24,494 bases of DNA from Guillardia theta CCMP2712 (taxonomy: Eukaryota > Cryptophyceae > Pyrenomonadales > Geminigeraceae): the NCBI RefSeq assembly GCF_000315625.1, contig NW_005434646.1, positions 480,966-505,459 of the forward strand. The letters run 5' to 3'. This document shows, piece after piece, positions 1 through 10,831 of the stretch. How positions within the stretch are numbered: position 1 is the first letter of the stretch; every line of letters starts with the position of its first letter. The position numbers and the translations under genes are program-made. The notes beneath the pieces were generated by a model. The model worked only from the letters and a program-made list of their open reading frames with translations, was not told where the DNA came from and did no database searches.

Positions 1-142
1 GGCCAGGGACGAACATGACGGGGAACGGGCCGATGTCGACAAGCTACCAGGATCTCATGTCAAGGCACGGGGGGGCAGGAGGAGGAGGAGGAGGAGGAGG
101 GCCAGGAACGAACATGACAGGGAACGGGCCGATGTCGACAAG
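1..142 (+). repeat. Coding tandem repeat, 99-bp unit
   Basis: The segment starting near base 2 recurs near base 101, with a 99-nt (33-residue) spacing. Each copy encodes PGTNMTGNGPMSTS followed by a residue and Gln-Asp. A polyglycine run from (GGA)n lies between them. The first copy starts at the window edge, so more copies may lie upstream. Confidence 0.85.
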
Positions 143-3100
143 TATGCAGGATATTAGTGGTTCCCCGCAATCTCCTGTTTTGTCAGGAGGTCCCAGAGAG
201 ACTGACATGTCTCAACTACAGCAGAAAATTGCAGCTATCATGCGTCGAAGTGACCTCACTCCCCAACAGCGGCAGCAGAAGATTCAAGACATTAGGAGTG
301 GGAAGGAGGAGACGGAGACAGAGGTCCCCTCAGTCAAGGTTGAGGAGCAGCCTGAAGATTTCCAAGTTGCTCCTCCAGCTCATGAAGATGTTCCTCGGCG
401 CCCCGTCGATGCTTTTCGCGCTGTTTTCCAGCCTGAAAGTGGGGGCATAGCAGCAGGCACTCGCCTTGTGCTGCCGTCTGAGCTGAAGAAAGGAGTCGTT
501 CGTCGTAAGGCAAAGAAGGACTGGGGGGAGTGCATGTTAACATTTGACAAGATCAAAGAGCCAGTGAGTTGGCTGAATTTGACCAACAACGGCTGCCAGC
601 CATGTCGTGACGGTGCCTTTGTAGGTGCGCGCGAAAGACGGACATGTCTACGAGAGATGGGCGATTGAGAAATGGTTGTGAGACGGGAGGATAAGGATTT
701 TTTTCATTGAAGCTGATTGGTGCAGGTTGGCTGAGAATAACAATCGATCACCCTTGACGAATGTCACCATCGATCCAACGCTTGTTCCGCTCACCGACGA
801 CGATGAGGGTGTTGGGGCTCGGCACGTGAACTCAGAAGTTGTTGAAAAGGCACCTTGTGATGCCCAGGCGCCTGAAGGCGAAGAAGCTGTAGTGGTGAAG
901 CGAAGCTCGAGGATCGACGAGGCAAAGCGTCGACTTGCTGAAGAGCGTGCGCACGTGATGCAGGAGCAAATGAGCAAGCAAAAGGAGGAGCAGAGTGAAG
1001 AGAGTAGGAAAGAAGAGGAGGTGGGTCAAGCTGCTTCGCTGGTAGCTACATGCTTGGCTGTGGGCTGAAGTCGATGGACAGGAAAGGATGGAGAAACTGA
1101 AGAAGCGTGGCTTCAAGGGGTACAGCCCTGGCATCAGCGAGAATTCTTTCCGTACCGCGAGCTCCCATTCAGCTGAGGCGGATGATGGGTGACCGGGGAC
1201 TGACTGAAGCTTGCTTCTCTGACAGTCTCGTAGGTCGGAAGAGATGGAATCCATCGCGGACCCGTTGGCTGCTTTTGAACTTCCCAACCAGATCCACCCT
1301 GAGAACCTCGTGGGGGTTCCCGGCGTCAGTGCTATAGCGGCCAAGAACGTCAAGAACGAACAAGAGAGTAAGCCCGCCCCTCAGGCTGACGCCAAGACGA
1401 CTGTGGCAGAGAGAGCTGCTGCCTTAGCGAGGAAGAAGGAGGACGAGGTCGATAAATGCGCGCCCATCCGGAGTTCTCTGAACTTCTTTCCTGCAGGCGA
1501 GGATTGAGCAGCTGGCAAAGGAGGACCGCGAGGCCTGGGGGGACAACATTCCGCCTCCCCAGCAAGTAATAGAAGAAGCCTTCCTCAACGCCTTGCCGCG
1601 AGCCGACGACCTCCTAGGAAACCTGGAGATCAGTGAGATCCAGAGATCGAAGAGTCCTGTGCACATCAACTTCGACTGCCTCGAGGAGATCACGATGAGC
1701 GGTCGAGTGGTAGACCTCGACCCCGGAGCGCTGCAGCTGCTCAAGGTTGTCAACGCGTTTGACTTGGCAGAGTCAAGTCAGGTAGAAAGCCGGACGTCCC
1801 GGAACTTGGACCAGAGCTCTGGCTCTGATAGTAGGAGGCCGGAGAGCGAGACCCTGCGACCGTTTGCACGCGTGGAGGCGAAGGAACTTCCTACCTTCAA
1901 GGAGCCAGTGTTCCATCAACCCACCAGCTGGCTGCTGGGATCCGTTCAGCACGTCAGCATCAACGAGGCCTGGGACTCGGTCAAGGATGAGATCACGAAT
2001 GCTCCGCGACCGCAGATGGAGAAGGAGGCCGTCGCTCCGTTCTCTGTGACAGATCCTGTCGTGATCAAGAGGCTGTCCGACACCCCGGGGTGGGGGGTGT
2101 ATGCGGCCAAGGAGAAGAAACAGCATGTGGAAGAGCAACAGAAGACCATGTTCTCTATGATGGGGTCTTGGTTTCATGGCGGGTTCACCAACGAGGACGA
2201 GGAGGTGGAGGTCAAGGAGGGGAGGGTGCAGGGGCCTTTGACGATGGTCCAGAACTGGATAGGATGGGAGTGGGCGAGAGAAAGTTCGACCCAGGCTGAC
2301 AACTTGGAAGCGATAGAGTCCGAGTCCGAGGGCGAGGAACTGGTCGACGACAGCCAGTCCTGCGAGAAGCCGGAGGAGCCTTCTACTATCATCGGGACCG
2401 CATCAGCTCTAAGACAGCTGGGCCTCAAGGGCAGTAGAGTCCGACGCGCGTACATCCCGCAGAAGCCGAGGACTACAGCGGAGAAGGAGCAGGAGCAAGG
2501 AGATGACGAGGAGAGCGTTCAGCTCGCCCCAAGCTTCAGCTCGCAGGAGGATGGAGGGAGCCAAGTTGCTAGCCAACAGCTGAGCGCAAACTTGATCCAT
2601 GAAATCTTTGCAGCGCAAGTGGAGAGCGGCAGTGAGAAGAACATCTTGTCGGCGGCGAGGATCGATGAGCTGTTCACGGAGTATGATCAGAGTGAAGTCA
2701 GAGGAGCGACTTCTCCGGACGGGCCCCCGTCAAGGGCGATGGACAGGGATGGCATCTTGAAAGCGTTCGACGAGGCAGCGGGCGGTGAGGAGGATGCTCC
2801 GTCTCATCCGCCGCAGCAATGCAGGAAGAATCGCTTCGAGGTGGAGAACATGGAGGACATAGTCAACAACGATCCCCTCCTGAAACAGCAGCAGGAGGAG
2901 CTGGAACGCCAGCAGGCAGCGCTGAGGGATGCAAGGGAGAGGGCCTTCATGGAGGAGGAGAACATCCGGAAGGAGGAGATGAGAGTAGCCGCTGCGCGGA
3001 AGCAAGAGAAGATCCGCCAGGAGATCCTCGAGGAAGAGAACCGGCAGAAGAAGTACATGATGGAGCTAGAAGCGAAGAGGAGGGAGCTCGAGCAGGAGCG

Positions 3101-5492
3101 TGAGAGTTTGCTGCGGCCTCAAGTCAACTCCTCGATGTTGAAGATGAAAGAAGCAGAGAGGGTTCCCCTCAGCTCTCAGCCCTCCAGGCAGCATGAGGAG
3201 GAGGCTTACCGGCTGCAGCTGCAGATGCAGGCGCAGAAGGAGGCTTTGGAGATGGAGCGGAGGAAGCTGGAGATCGAGCAGCAGCAGCAGAAGCTGGAGA
3301 TCGAGAGGGAGAGGATGAAGCTGGAGAAAGAGACTCTGAGGCGGAGGCAGAAGGAGAAAGAGGCTCAGCTGAAGCTGGAGAAGGAGAGGATGGAGAGAGA
3401 GAGCGAGCAGGCGCGGCTGCAGGCACAGAGCCAGTATTACGAACGCCCTCCCGCACCATCCATGGCTCCGAGCCGCCAGAACGAGTCGATCCAGCGATGG
3501 CTGGAGTCTTCGGTGCCTCCTTCTGTCAACGCTGGGTCGATTGCTCCGGGCAGGAAGAACCTTGATCAGCCGAGGCCGATCAGCATGCAGGACGTGCAGC
3601 TGTGGCTGCAGGACATCGGCATGTCCAAGTACGGGCGCATGTTCGCAGACAACGAGATCGATGGGGAGATGCTGCTGACGCTGACTGACAAGGACCTGGC
3701 GGAGATCGGAGTGCCAGCATGGACAGGAGACCGTCAGCGAATCCTCCTCTCAGTGCAGGCCCTCCTGGACCCCTCCCTGGCAACCGCCATCGACACGTCG
3801 GTCAGCAGCAGGAACTATGCAGCGTCCCTTCCGCCAGCTCCGTCGGTCTTCAGCGCAGCTAGATCGGCAATTCCTGCACAGGCTTCTCACTTCCCAGCTG
3901 ACGGGATCCAGACCCCCGTGGGCGAGTGGCTCGCAAGCATCGGCTTCGGGAGGTTCAAGACGCTCTTTGCGGAGAGCAACATCCATGAGCTCCGAGACCT
4001 GGCGCAGATGGAGGGACCAGACCTCCTCCAGCTCGGCATCCCTGAGGCTGGCGGCCAGCTGGGCAGGCTGCAGGCCTCTATTGCTGGCTTGCGTTACACC
4101 CTGCAGGCGGGAGGAGCGCAGGGCGGGGACGATCGATGGGAGACGGAGACGGTGTCGACGACGGCGACTTCCAAGTCGGGGAAGGGCAAGAGAGGGAAGA
4201 GCAAGGAGAGAAAGAAGGCCCTTCTGGACTTCTCGTTGATCGAGGAGTTTGTGGAAGTCTCAGACATCTCTGCGCAGCGTTGGAGCAAGGTCACGGCTCA
4301 CCTGGAGGCGAACGAGCTGAGGCTGTACAAGGGGCACAAGACGCCTGTCAAGGGGGACAAGCCCAAGACGCTGTTGAGGATGGACGGGCTGATCATAGAC
4401 GAGTCGGACAAGAAGGCCAACACAGTCTTCGTCGTCAAGAGTCTGTTCGCGAGCTCGACGGGAGACATTCTGATCGCTCTCAAGGACGCGGCAACCACGA
4501 AGCTGTGGAAGCAGAGGCTGCAAGGGGCCTCCTTCTTTCACAACATGCCCCGAGAGAAGCAGCTTGCTGGGCTGACCAAGAAGACGGTCAAGCCGGCCGA
4601 GGGGAAGTCCAGCCGCCCTCTCCAGGCCAACGTGGATCAGTTCGGCAATCGTATCTCCCAGGCTCCTGCGGTAGAGACCAGACAGGCTGCCGTGACGAAG
4701 CAGGTGGAGGCTTCGAGTCGCCGGATCAGCCAGGGGCCATCGGAAGACCGGTCCTCTTCTACCAAGGCTCCTTTCAACGGCCCTGTCAAATCCTTCACGA
4801 TCAAGAACTTGATAATCAGGAACGCTTCTCAGGTCTTCGACGACCCTGTCCTCGTTGTCAGGGTCTACGGACATGGCGGAAGTTTCAAGTTTCCCTTCGC
4901 CGACATCCCGCTCAAGGTCAGATACCTTCCCTCCTCCTGCTGCTCCTCTCGCCTCCCTCCGCTCGTCCTGACCTTGTCCGATGCAACAGCCGGCTGATGA
5001 TAAGGCCATCCTACGATTTGACATCGGAGCCAAGGTGAGACAGACCGGACGGACTTGGGCCTCTGACTCTCCGCCTTGTAGACGGCGATCCCTGACGACT
5101 ACGATTCCGTTGTCTTCTTCGAGCTCAAGAACAAGGTGCCCTTCCTTCCCTTCCTCTCTCTTCCTCGTTTCGTTACCTACTCCTTCCCTCTTCCCGCCAT
5201 TTCTCCATTCGCCTCCCCTGCGTTTTCTGCCTCCTCCCTCCTCCTCCTCCTCCCTCCTCCTCCTCCCTCCTCCTCCTCCTCCCTCCTCCTCCCTCTTGCC
5301 CTTCGGCAGCTCACGCCAAGTCAGGTCAAAGGGATGGGCCAGGCCACTAAGTACTGGACGTGCGTCTCCTTCAACCTCCTTCGGCAGGGAGCTCTGGAGC
5401 TTCCCATCTACAAGGCGCCGGTGGAGTACTGCCTGTCGAAGCAGAAGAGAGACGTCAAGGCGAACAGCTACCTCAACGTGCAAGTGCACTAG
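1..5492 (+). CDS. U-box, coiled-coil, two-SAM, PH and C2-like multidomain protein (5' end outside window)
   Basis: Probable ubiquitin-ligase scaffold. Nine exons join in phase: 3-563, 625-677, 726-1020, 1082-1188, 1234-1447, 1497-4916, 4990-5034, 5082-5135 and 5310-5492 (TAG). They encode 1,643 visible residues; the frame is open to the window edge, so the start is missing. Splicing exons 1-3 creates a U-box at about residues 175-230, with CMLTFDKIKEPV, then DGHVYERWAIEKWL, then SPLTN; these pieces lie in different frames in the genome. Next come a long Glu/Gln/Arg coiled coil (861-1060), SAM 1 (1103-1167), SAM 2 (1216-1277) and a PH-like domain with a late Trp in KLWKQRL (1318-1422). The C-terminal beta-rich domain (about 1507-1643) has FFELK, then KYW, then LPIYKAP, which recalls the AIDA-type C2 domain; that match is from memory. 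U-boxes bind E2 enzymes, SAM domains oligomerise, and PH and C2 domains bind membrane lipids. The combined role is inference. Confidence 0.82.
5136..5309 (+). repeat. Intron of the U-box/SAM gene filled by a (TCC)n pyrimidine tract
   Basis: This intron is 174 nt, far longer than the 45-73 nt of its neighbours. The excess is a TCC/CTT tract, densest at about 5231-5297. The flanking exons join in phase across it, from ELKNK to LTPSQVKG, and the 3' site is CTTCGGCAG. The tract may serve as an extended polypyrimidine tract or simply be a slippage-prone repeat. Confidence 0.75.
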
Positions 5493-5757
5493 CACGAAGC
5501 AGCGGAGCTTGTTATCTAAACAGACTTGTCCATACCGTCGTCGTGCTGATCATGTACTCTAGTGTAAAAACCACACAGTTTTCATTGCAAAACACATCCC
5601 TATAACAATCCTCGCTCGCCTCTACTAGCAAATACAGATGCGTGCTGTTGCTGCTCAAAATTTCTCCATCTGCTCACTTCTCCCCCCATCACGTTGGAAT
5701 AATCATGAAACCCTCCACTCCGTCGCTTTACTTAACCCAGTCGACCAATCACAAGCA

Positions 5758-7048
5758 TCATGCAGCTTCTGCCCCATTCTCGTTGTTGATAAAACCTGTT
5801 CGATCTTCCTGAGTGCTTCGCTGTTGCGATCTCCTATCGTCTACTACAATGTTCCTCAACCTCCCTCGCTGACTGAAGCAGTACTGTCCCCAGGCAAACC
5901 CCAGCACAGCTCCGGCAAGGATGTCATCGAAGTTGTGCCAGTAGTCCATCGTGCGTGTTATGGCGATCCAGACGGCAAGAGCGAAGGGCACGAAGGAGAC
6001 GACTTGTCCCACTTGGTACTGTATCGGGCTCAGCAGCCGCTGCTGCCGCGCTTGACATTCCAGTTTGTCCAGAAGGTAGAGACCGAGAAATCCCAACCCC
6101 GCCATGGAGAAGGAGGCATGCCCTGAAGGAAACGACTGCCGCGAGTCCCACACCTTGAGCGTCGTCCCTGTGCAGTGACCTGCGGCTCCTCGATGCCCGG
6201 TCTGGTTGGCCACCCAGCCGCACATGGCGAAGAAACAGGGGCGCGGCCTCCCGGCGAACTTCTTGGCGATCGTGGTGGACATGAGAGTGAGGCTGACTGA
6301 CTGCGAGAGAGCGAGAAAGGAGACGCAGAAGTCTGACTTGTCAAGAGAGCTGGAGACGAAGAAGATGATGGCGATGGGAACGAAGTACGCAATGACAAAC
6401 AGAAGCGACTCGGGCACCTGCTGGTTCCCCACGGGGTAGCTCAAGGCCGGATCCCCTGCCAACACGATCCTCTCGTGAGGAGCGACGTAGAAGTTGACGA
6501 TTCCCGTGATGACGAAACATAGCAAAACCTGCGATAGAACGAATGAGCCATGAGGAGAAGCCGATTCAAAAAGACCCTACGAGAAATTTATCATCCACAC
6601 AAGTTTGTTCTACTCGATTTAAAGTTCACTGCTCTCCCTTCAGACACACAACTTAATCCACTCAAGTTCACTGCTCTCCCCAAGTTCACTGCTCTCCCTT
6701 CAGACCGCTTTTTCTTCATGACGTCCCCCTACCATGCAGTGCATTCAGATGAACCATCAAGACACAACCCTACTTCTCTCCTCCCCTTCTACATGATCCT
6801 TCCTCAATCCCATTCATCGACTACACCTCCTCGTTGACTGTCCTTCCTCAATCCCATTCATCGACTACACCTCCTCGTTGACTGTCCCTCAGCGTCAAAA
6901 TCCTCCCTTCCTCTTCCTCCTCCTCTGCCATCGCCGTCCTCTCCCCCTCTTGCTTCTTGTCTGCCATCATCACCTGGCTCCATTCCTTCGCCAGCGGCTT
7001 CGCCGCTTCCTTCATGACCTGCGCGATCCCCTGCTCCCCAACCAGCAT
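5758..7048 (-). CDS. PAP2-family lipid phosphate phosphatase
   Basis: Integral membrane phosphatase expected to dephosphorylate phosphatidic acid or related lipid phosphates. Exon 2 runs 6528-5758 and carries all three family motifs in order: KKFAGRPRP, FPSGHASFS and RTMDYWHNFDD. These supply the Lys-Arg-Pro, Ser-Gly-His and Arg-His-Asp active-site residues. About five hydrophobic segments are visible, and the acidic/polar tail has no clear domain. Exon 2 opens directly after a TATCGCAG acceptor, so a first exon is needed. I chose 7048-6974 (ATG, 25 codons, ending in KEWSQ before GTGATG): it joins in phase and gives EWSQVLLCFVITG, the usual lead into the first membrane segment. The model has 281 residues, normal for the family. 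The first exon is tentative because the intron is 445 nt. The gene converges on the U-box/SAM gene, 265 bp apart. Confidence 0.85.
6622..6698. repeat. Three copies of a 17-bp motif
   Basis: AAGTTCACTGCTCTCCC occurs exactly at 6622-6638, 6664-6680 and 6682-6698, with related flanking sequence CTTCAGAC after the first and third. It lies in the presumed first intron of the PAP2 gene. No function is apparent. Confidence 0.9.
6797..6884. repeat. Perfect 44-bp tandem duplication
   Basis: The 44 bases at 6797-6840 are repeated without change at 6841-6884, beginning TCCTTCCTCAATCCC and ending TCGTTGACTG. Identity of the two copies suggests a recent duplication, or an assembly artefact. It lies in the presumed PAP2 intron. 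Confidence 0.92.
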
Positions 7049-7935
7049 GATGGAGCCCCTGCCAGGAATGGGGTGGGTACTTCTAAATAAGGGGTAGGGG
7101 TAGAAAGATTCAAACGTTTCAGGACGCTCTCGGGGTTTTTGGTGGTGTTTGCAGTCTAGTATCGAGGGTAGGGGTACATTATGGCGGGAACCAGAGGGGT
7201 AGGGGGTGATTATGGAAACGGCGTTGCCAGGGTGGATGGGCCCAGGGGTATGAAAGCACGGACTCCCATCTTACGTGGTTACGAAAACACGTGAAGGTCC
7301 TGAGGCGGACCATGTTTGTTTGAGGACTTTTACAGGGTAGGGGTAGGGGTGTACTGGGGTGGGTTATAGGGCAGAGAAAATGGAGGGTGGAGATGAGCTG
7401 TGCGGGGGCAGAACAACAGCGGGTGGGGGTGGGTATGTGGCGGGGTGGTAGGTTGAGTATGGTGGAGAGAGGATGGAGGGAACGAGAATGCAGCCGAGGG
7501 GGAGGGGGAGAGAGATAGAAGTATGATCTAGAGAGAGTCGGATAAGAGGTGAGACAAGCTGCCAGAGCATCATTGAGGGAGGAGGACATCGAGAGAGGGG
7601 GGAGACGGAGGATAAAAGGTAGTCCTGGGGTTCCAGGGAAGCGGAAGCCGAGCAGGGGTGGAGAGTGAGGGAGGAAGGGAGAAAATGCAGTGTTGGAATC
7701 TCTCGATAATACAAGGAGTCGTGAAAATTTTGTGAACGCGGATGAATTGAATAGCACTGCTGAGATGTACGAATGGATTTTCCTCTGATGACGTCAGGGT
7801 TGAATTGAATCGAGCGATCAAAAGATGGATTGAACGATACATTCTTTCGCTATACCTTGGATAGTGCTTTTCTGAGCAAGCTACGTTCATCTTGCTCGTT
7901 CTCGTCGCTGTCGAGCAGTGGATTCTGCACCAACG
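7049..7935. other. Divergent intergenic region, G-rich with GGGGTA motifs
   Basis: This 887-bp gap lies between the divergent PAP2 (-) and permease (+) starts, so it should hold both promoters. The plus strand is strikingly G-rich from about 7060 to 7700. GGGGTA-type motifs recur at 7091-7103, 7164-7176, about 7195-7205, 7243-7248 and about 7327-7345. Open frames on the opposite strand are Pro/Ser/Leu-rich and look like by-products of this composition. I could not identify a TATA box or any RNA gene. Confidence 0.6.
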
Positions 7936-10204
7936 ATGCCCCGCAAGAAAGAGAAAGTGCGGAACATCGTGAAGAAGATTGCACGAGACGCTAAAAACAC
8001 AATCGTGCATGTGAACCAACATATGCATGCAGCTGGCCATGAGCGGATAAACACCAATGATGACATTGAAGACCCGCAGGATTATGAGTCTGAGAACCTT
8101 CTACACACAGAGAGAATGCCCAAGGAAGAAGGCAAGGTGGAGGCTGACGACATGCGCAAAGATTATTCGTTGGGGAGTGCAAGTGACTTGGACAGAGGAA
8201 GGAACACAGCAAGCAGAGTGTCGGGGGGCGAGGAAGAAGAGGGGAACAACACAGCAGATCGCTCGTTGGACCAGGAAGCGATCATCATTGACACGAGTCT
8301 AGCAGCAAGATCTCAGTTCCATTTCAATGAGTTCGGCGACGAGGAGATCTTAGTCCAGATGTCGTCAGAAAAAGGCGGGAAAGACACTCAACTGGAGTCA
8401 TACGATGACGATGACGGCTTGGATTATTCAGCGACAAGGGGTCATGACGCCAAAATGTCAAGTTCCAACAACAAGAAAGGGAGTCACAAATTTATGAAGG
8501 TGAGTTTGAATCGTGGCTTGAACTGAATTATTCTGATTGCTTTGATTGGTATTAGGGGAAGAGACATGGATACGATCATCCGCAGTTTCAGATTGACGAC
8601 GAGGATGACGGGAATGACAACGATGACATCAGACTTGTAGAGATGAAGAACGAAAGCACTATGATAGAAGAGAACGGCACAACTCATCATGGTCATTCGC
8701 ACGGTACTTGGGTGATCCATCTGGTTGTTTTCTCACTTTTCTTGCTCTCCTTGTCATTTAGGTGTTGGCACTTCCAAGTGCAGCAATACAAGGGCTCTGA
8801 TCAATGTGCTCAAAGCATACGTTGGTTCTGGGGTGCTGGGCCTGCCGTACGCCTATTCTCAGGGAGGCATGATGGCTGCTTTCACTGGGATGACGTTGAT
8901 CTCCATTCTTTCAACCATTTGTGTTTTTATGTTATTAAGCTGTAAAAAGAAGTTGGGGGGGCGAACTCGTTCATTCGGGGACGTGGGATATGCGGCCTGC
9001 GGCAGGACTGGACACGTGCTGGTTGAATTCTGCGTTGTCTTGTCACAGATGGGTTTCTGCTGCGCATATCTGATCTTCGTCGGGGAGAACATGTACAAGT
9101 ATGTGAAACCATATGTGGTGAAGGAGGACAATGTAATTTGGGCGATCGTCCCTGGAATTTCTCTGCTGTGCTGGATCCCTTCGTTGGATATTTTGGCACC
9201 GTTCAGTTTGTTTGCAGTGCTGTTGATCTTCAGCGGGCTCATTACAGTTGCATGGAACTCGATGCCTTTGTTTGGAACCGGCCCAGATGTACAAGAATAC
9301 ATTCCCTCCACTATGCCGATATTTGTTGGGATGGCGATTTACGCGTTTGAAGGCATCGGCTTGGCGATTCCCATCGAGAATTCGATGAAACATCCCGAGT
9401 CTTTCCCCTTCGTCTGGGTGCTTGGAATGGTCATAGTGACTATCACTTATATCACATTTGGGGCTTTTTGCTACTCTTGCTACGGAGATGAAGTCCCTTC
9501 AATCATAACGATGGTCCTCCCCGACGACTTGGTGTCGTTCTTGGTCAAGCTTGGGCTCTGCATTGCCCTGCTCTTCACCTATCCCATCGCCATCTATCCC
9601 GTCTTCGAAATAGTTGAGGAGGGATGGTGCTGGAGGTTCTTGAGGGCTCCTCCTCCTGAGGTTCTCCCGGGGCATCACGCGGTCTCGTTACAGGTCAGTT
9701 GAGTGTGCTGGAAGAGGGAGAGACTGATATCTAGACGCCAACAGGAAGGAGTATCTGAAAATTCTTTCCTATGGAAACGAAGGCTGACAAGAGTCGTCCT
9801 CGTCATGATCACGGCGACAGCAGTGCGTGTGCTTCACTGCCGTTTCGATCGATGTTCACATTCCCGGCAGGCTGTTGTTATCCCAGACTTCTCGATCGTA
9901 ATGGCGTTCATCGGATCGGTCCCCTCCAACATCATGGTAGACCTTCCATCTCGTCTCCCTTCTCCTTCATTGCCCTGACGAGGACCCTCAAGGCGTTCGT
10001 CCTCCCGACCCTCTTCCACATCTTCGTCTTCTGGAAGTCCATGGGCTTCTGGGGCAGGTGAATGGGATAATTCCTGCCTGCAAGTTTGACCGTTGTTCAA
10101 GGTTGTTCGATGTCACGCTCTTCTCGTGCGGGATCTGCGCTGTTGTCATCTGCACCTGGACTTCCATGTTCGGAGTGAACAAGCCCGTCGGCCTGCCGCG
10201 GTAA
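7936..10204 (+). CDS. Amino acid transporter, AAAP (SLC32/36-like) family
   Basis: Proton-coupled amino-acid permease, probably in a vacuolar or plasma membrane. Seven exons join in phase: 7936-8499, 8556-8703, 8762-9693, 9745-9822, 9871-9936, 9993-10057 and 10102-10204 (TAA), giving 651 residues. Introns are 44-58 nt. The first ~240 residues are a hydrophilic, acidic, presumably cytosolic tail with a His-rich end (HHGHSHG). The transport core starts with the family's hallmark first helix, LINVLKAYVGSGVLGLPYAY. About ten further hydrophobic segments follow, including IPIENSMKHPESF and, across an exon junction, VVIPDFSIVMAFIGSVPSN. The core is like plant AVT3 or animal PAT transporters; the long acidic tail is not typical of the small PATs. 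The ATG at 7936 (CAACGATG) is the first in frame. Substrate cannot be read from sequence. Confidence 0.88.
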
Positions 10205-10831
10205 CTTTCAGCTGGACTGCCATGATTTGTGCTAGCCGCGAAGTAGCCACTCTACCTCTAGTAGATCATAGTACAACTTTGAAAGCATCGATTTCGTTTC
10301 TTCCAGCTGTTCTTCCAGCGTTTCTCTCGTAGGTTGGGAATGAGGGGGATGAGGACAAGGCGAATGGACTTGAAGGGGGGGTGAGGGTCATCACATCTGC
10401 CATCAGGAGACATACCCGTAGGTTTGCCTGCATCTCACAGTCAAAGACAACTTGGGGTGGGGTAGTGTTGGAGTGATTGGGGGCATGGCGGCCTCCTGCT
10501 TGAAGCTATGGCTGCTGAGTGGTAAGATGAGCGAGAGAGGGAGGGAGGGAGCGGGAGGAAGGGAGAGGGAGGGAAACAGAGGGAGGGAGGGAGCGGGAAA
10601 GAGAGGTAGAGGGAGGGAAACAGAGGGAGGGAGAGAGGGAGGGGAGATGGAGAGACAGATGGATGGACGGAAGGACAGGGGAAGCGAAGGAGGATGCGAG
10701 GGAGGATGCGAGAGAGGGACGATGGAAGCGAGGCACTGAGGGACTGAGGGAAAGAAAGGGCGGGTGAAAACGACGGAGAGGGATCAACGTGTAGGGGAGG
10801 ATGATTCTGTTCCCCTGACTCTTTTCGTCAG
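10205..10831. other. Intergenic region with purine-rich tract
   Basis: This gap separates the permease stop from the first recognisable release-factor exon. It contains a GGGA/GAGA purine tract at about 10531-10650, in which a block around GAGGGAGGGAAACAGAGGG occurs twice. Small ORFs here are repeat-driven. The release-factor promoter and its start codon probably lie in this region, but I cannot place them. Confidence 0.55.
10531..10650 (+). repeat. GGGA/GAGA purine tract
   Basis: Plus-strand purine-only stretches built from GGGA and GAGA units, interrupted by AAACA. There is an internal duplication of a unit containing GAGGGAGGGAAACAGAGGG. Long homopurine tracts can form triplex or G-quadruplex structures. 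No gene function is implied. Confidence 0.8.

Larger units (their letters stand above)
6529..6973 (-). other. Large first intron of the PAP2 gene (tentative)
   Basis: Inferred 445-nt intron with donor CCAG/GTGATG and acceptor TATCGCAG on the minus strand. No coding potential matching the family was seen inside it. It holds two short direct-repeat blocks listed separately. It is by far the longest intron in the window, so an unrecognised exon or an alternative first exon is possible. Confidence 0.5.

Noticed and set aside
4260-5495. 411-residue open frame on the minus strand
   Set aside because: It is antisense to the PH and C2-like exons of the U-box/SAM gene, has runs of Arg/Gly/Glu from the TCC tract, and matches no domain.
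7179-7757. 192-residue minus-strand frame
   Set aside because: Pro/Ser/Leu-rich composition mirrors the G-rich plus strand; no domain, and it lies in a divergent promoter gap.
10452-10739. Gly/Arg-rich 95-residue plus-strand frame
   Set aside because: Entirely a translation of the GGGA/GAGA tract with no independent coding signal.
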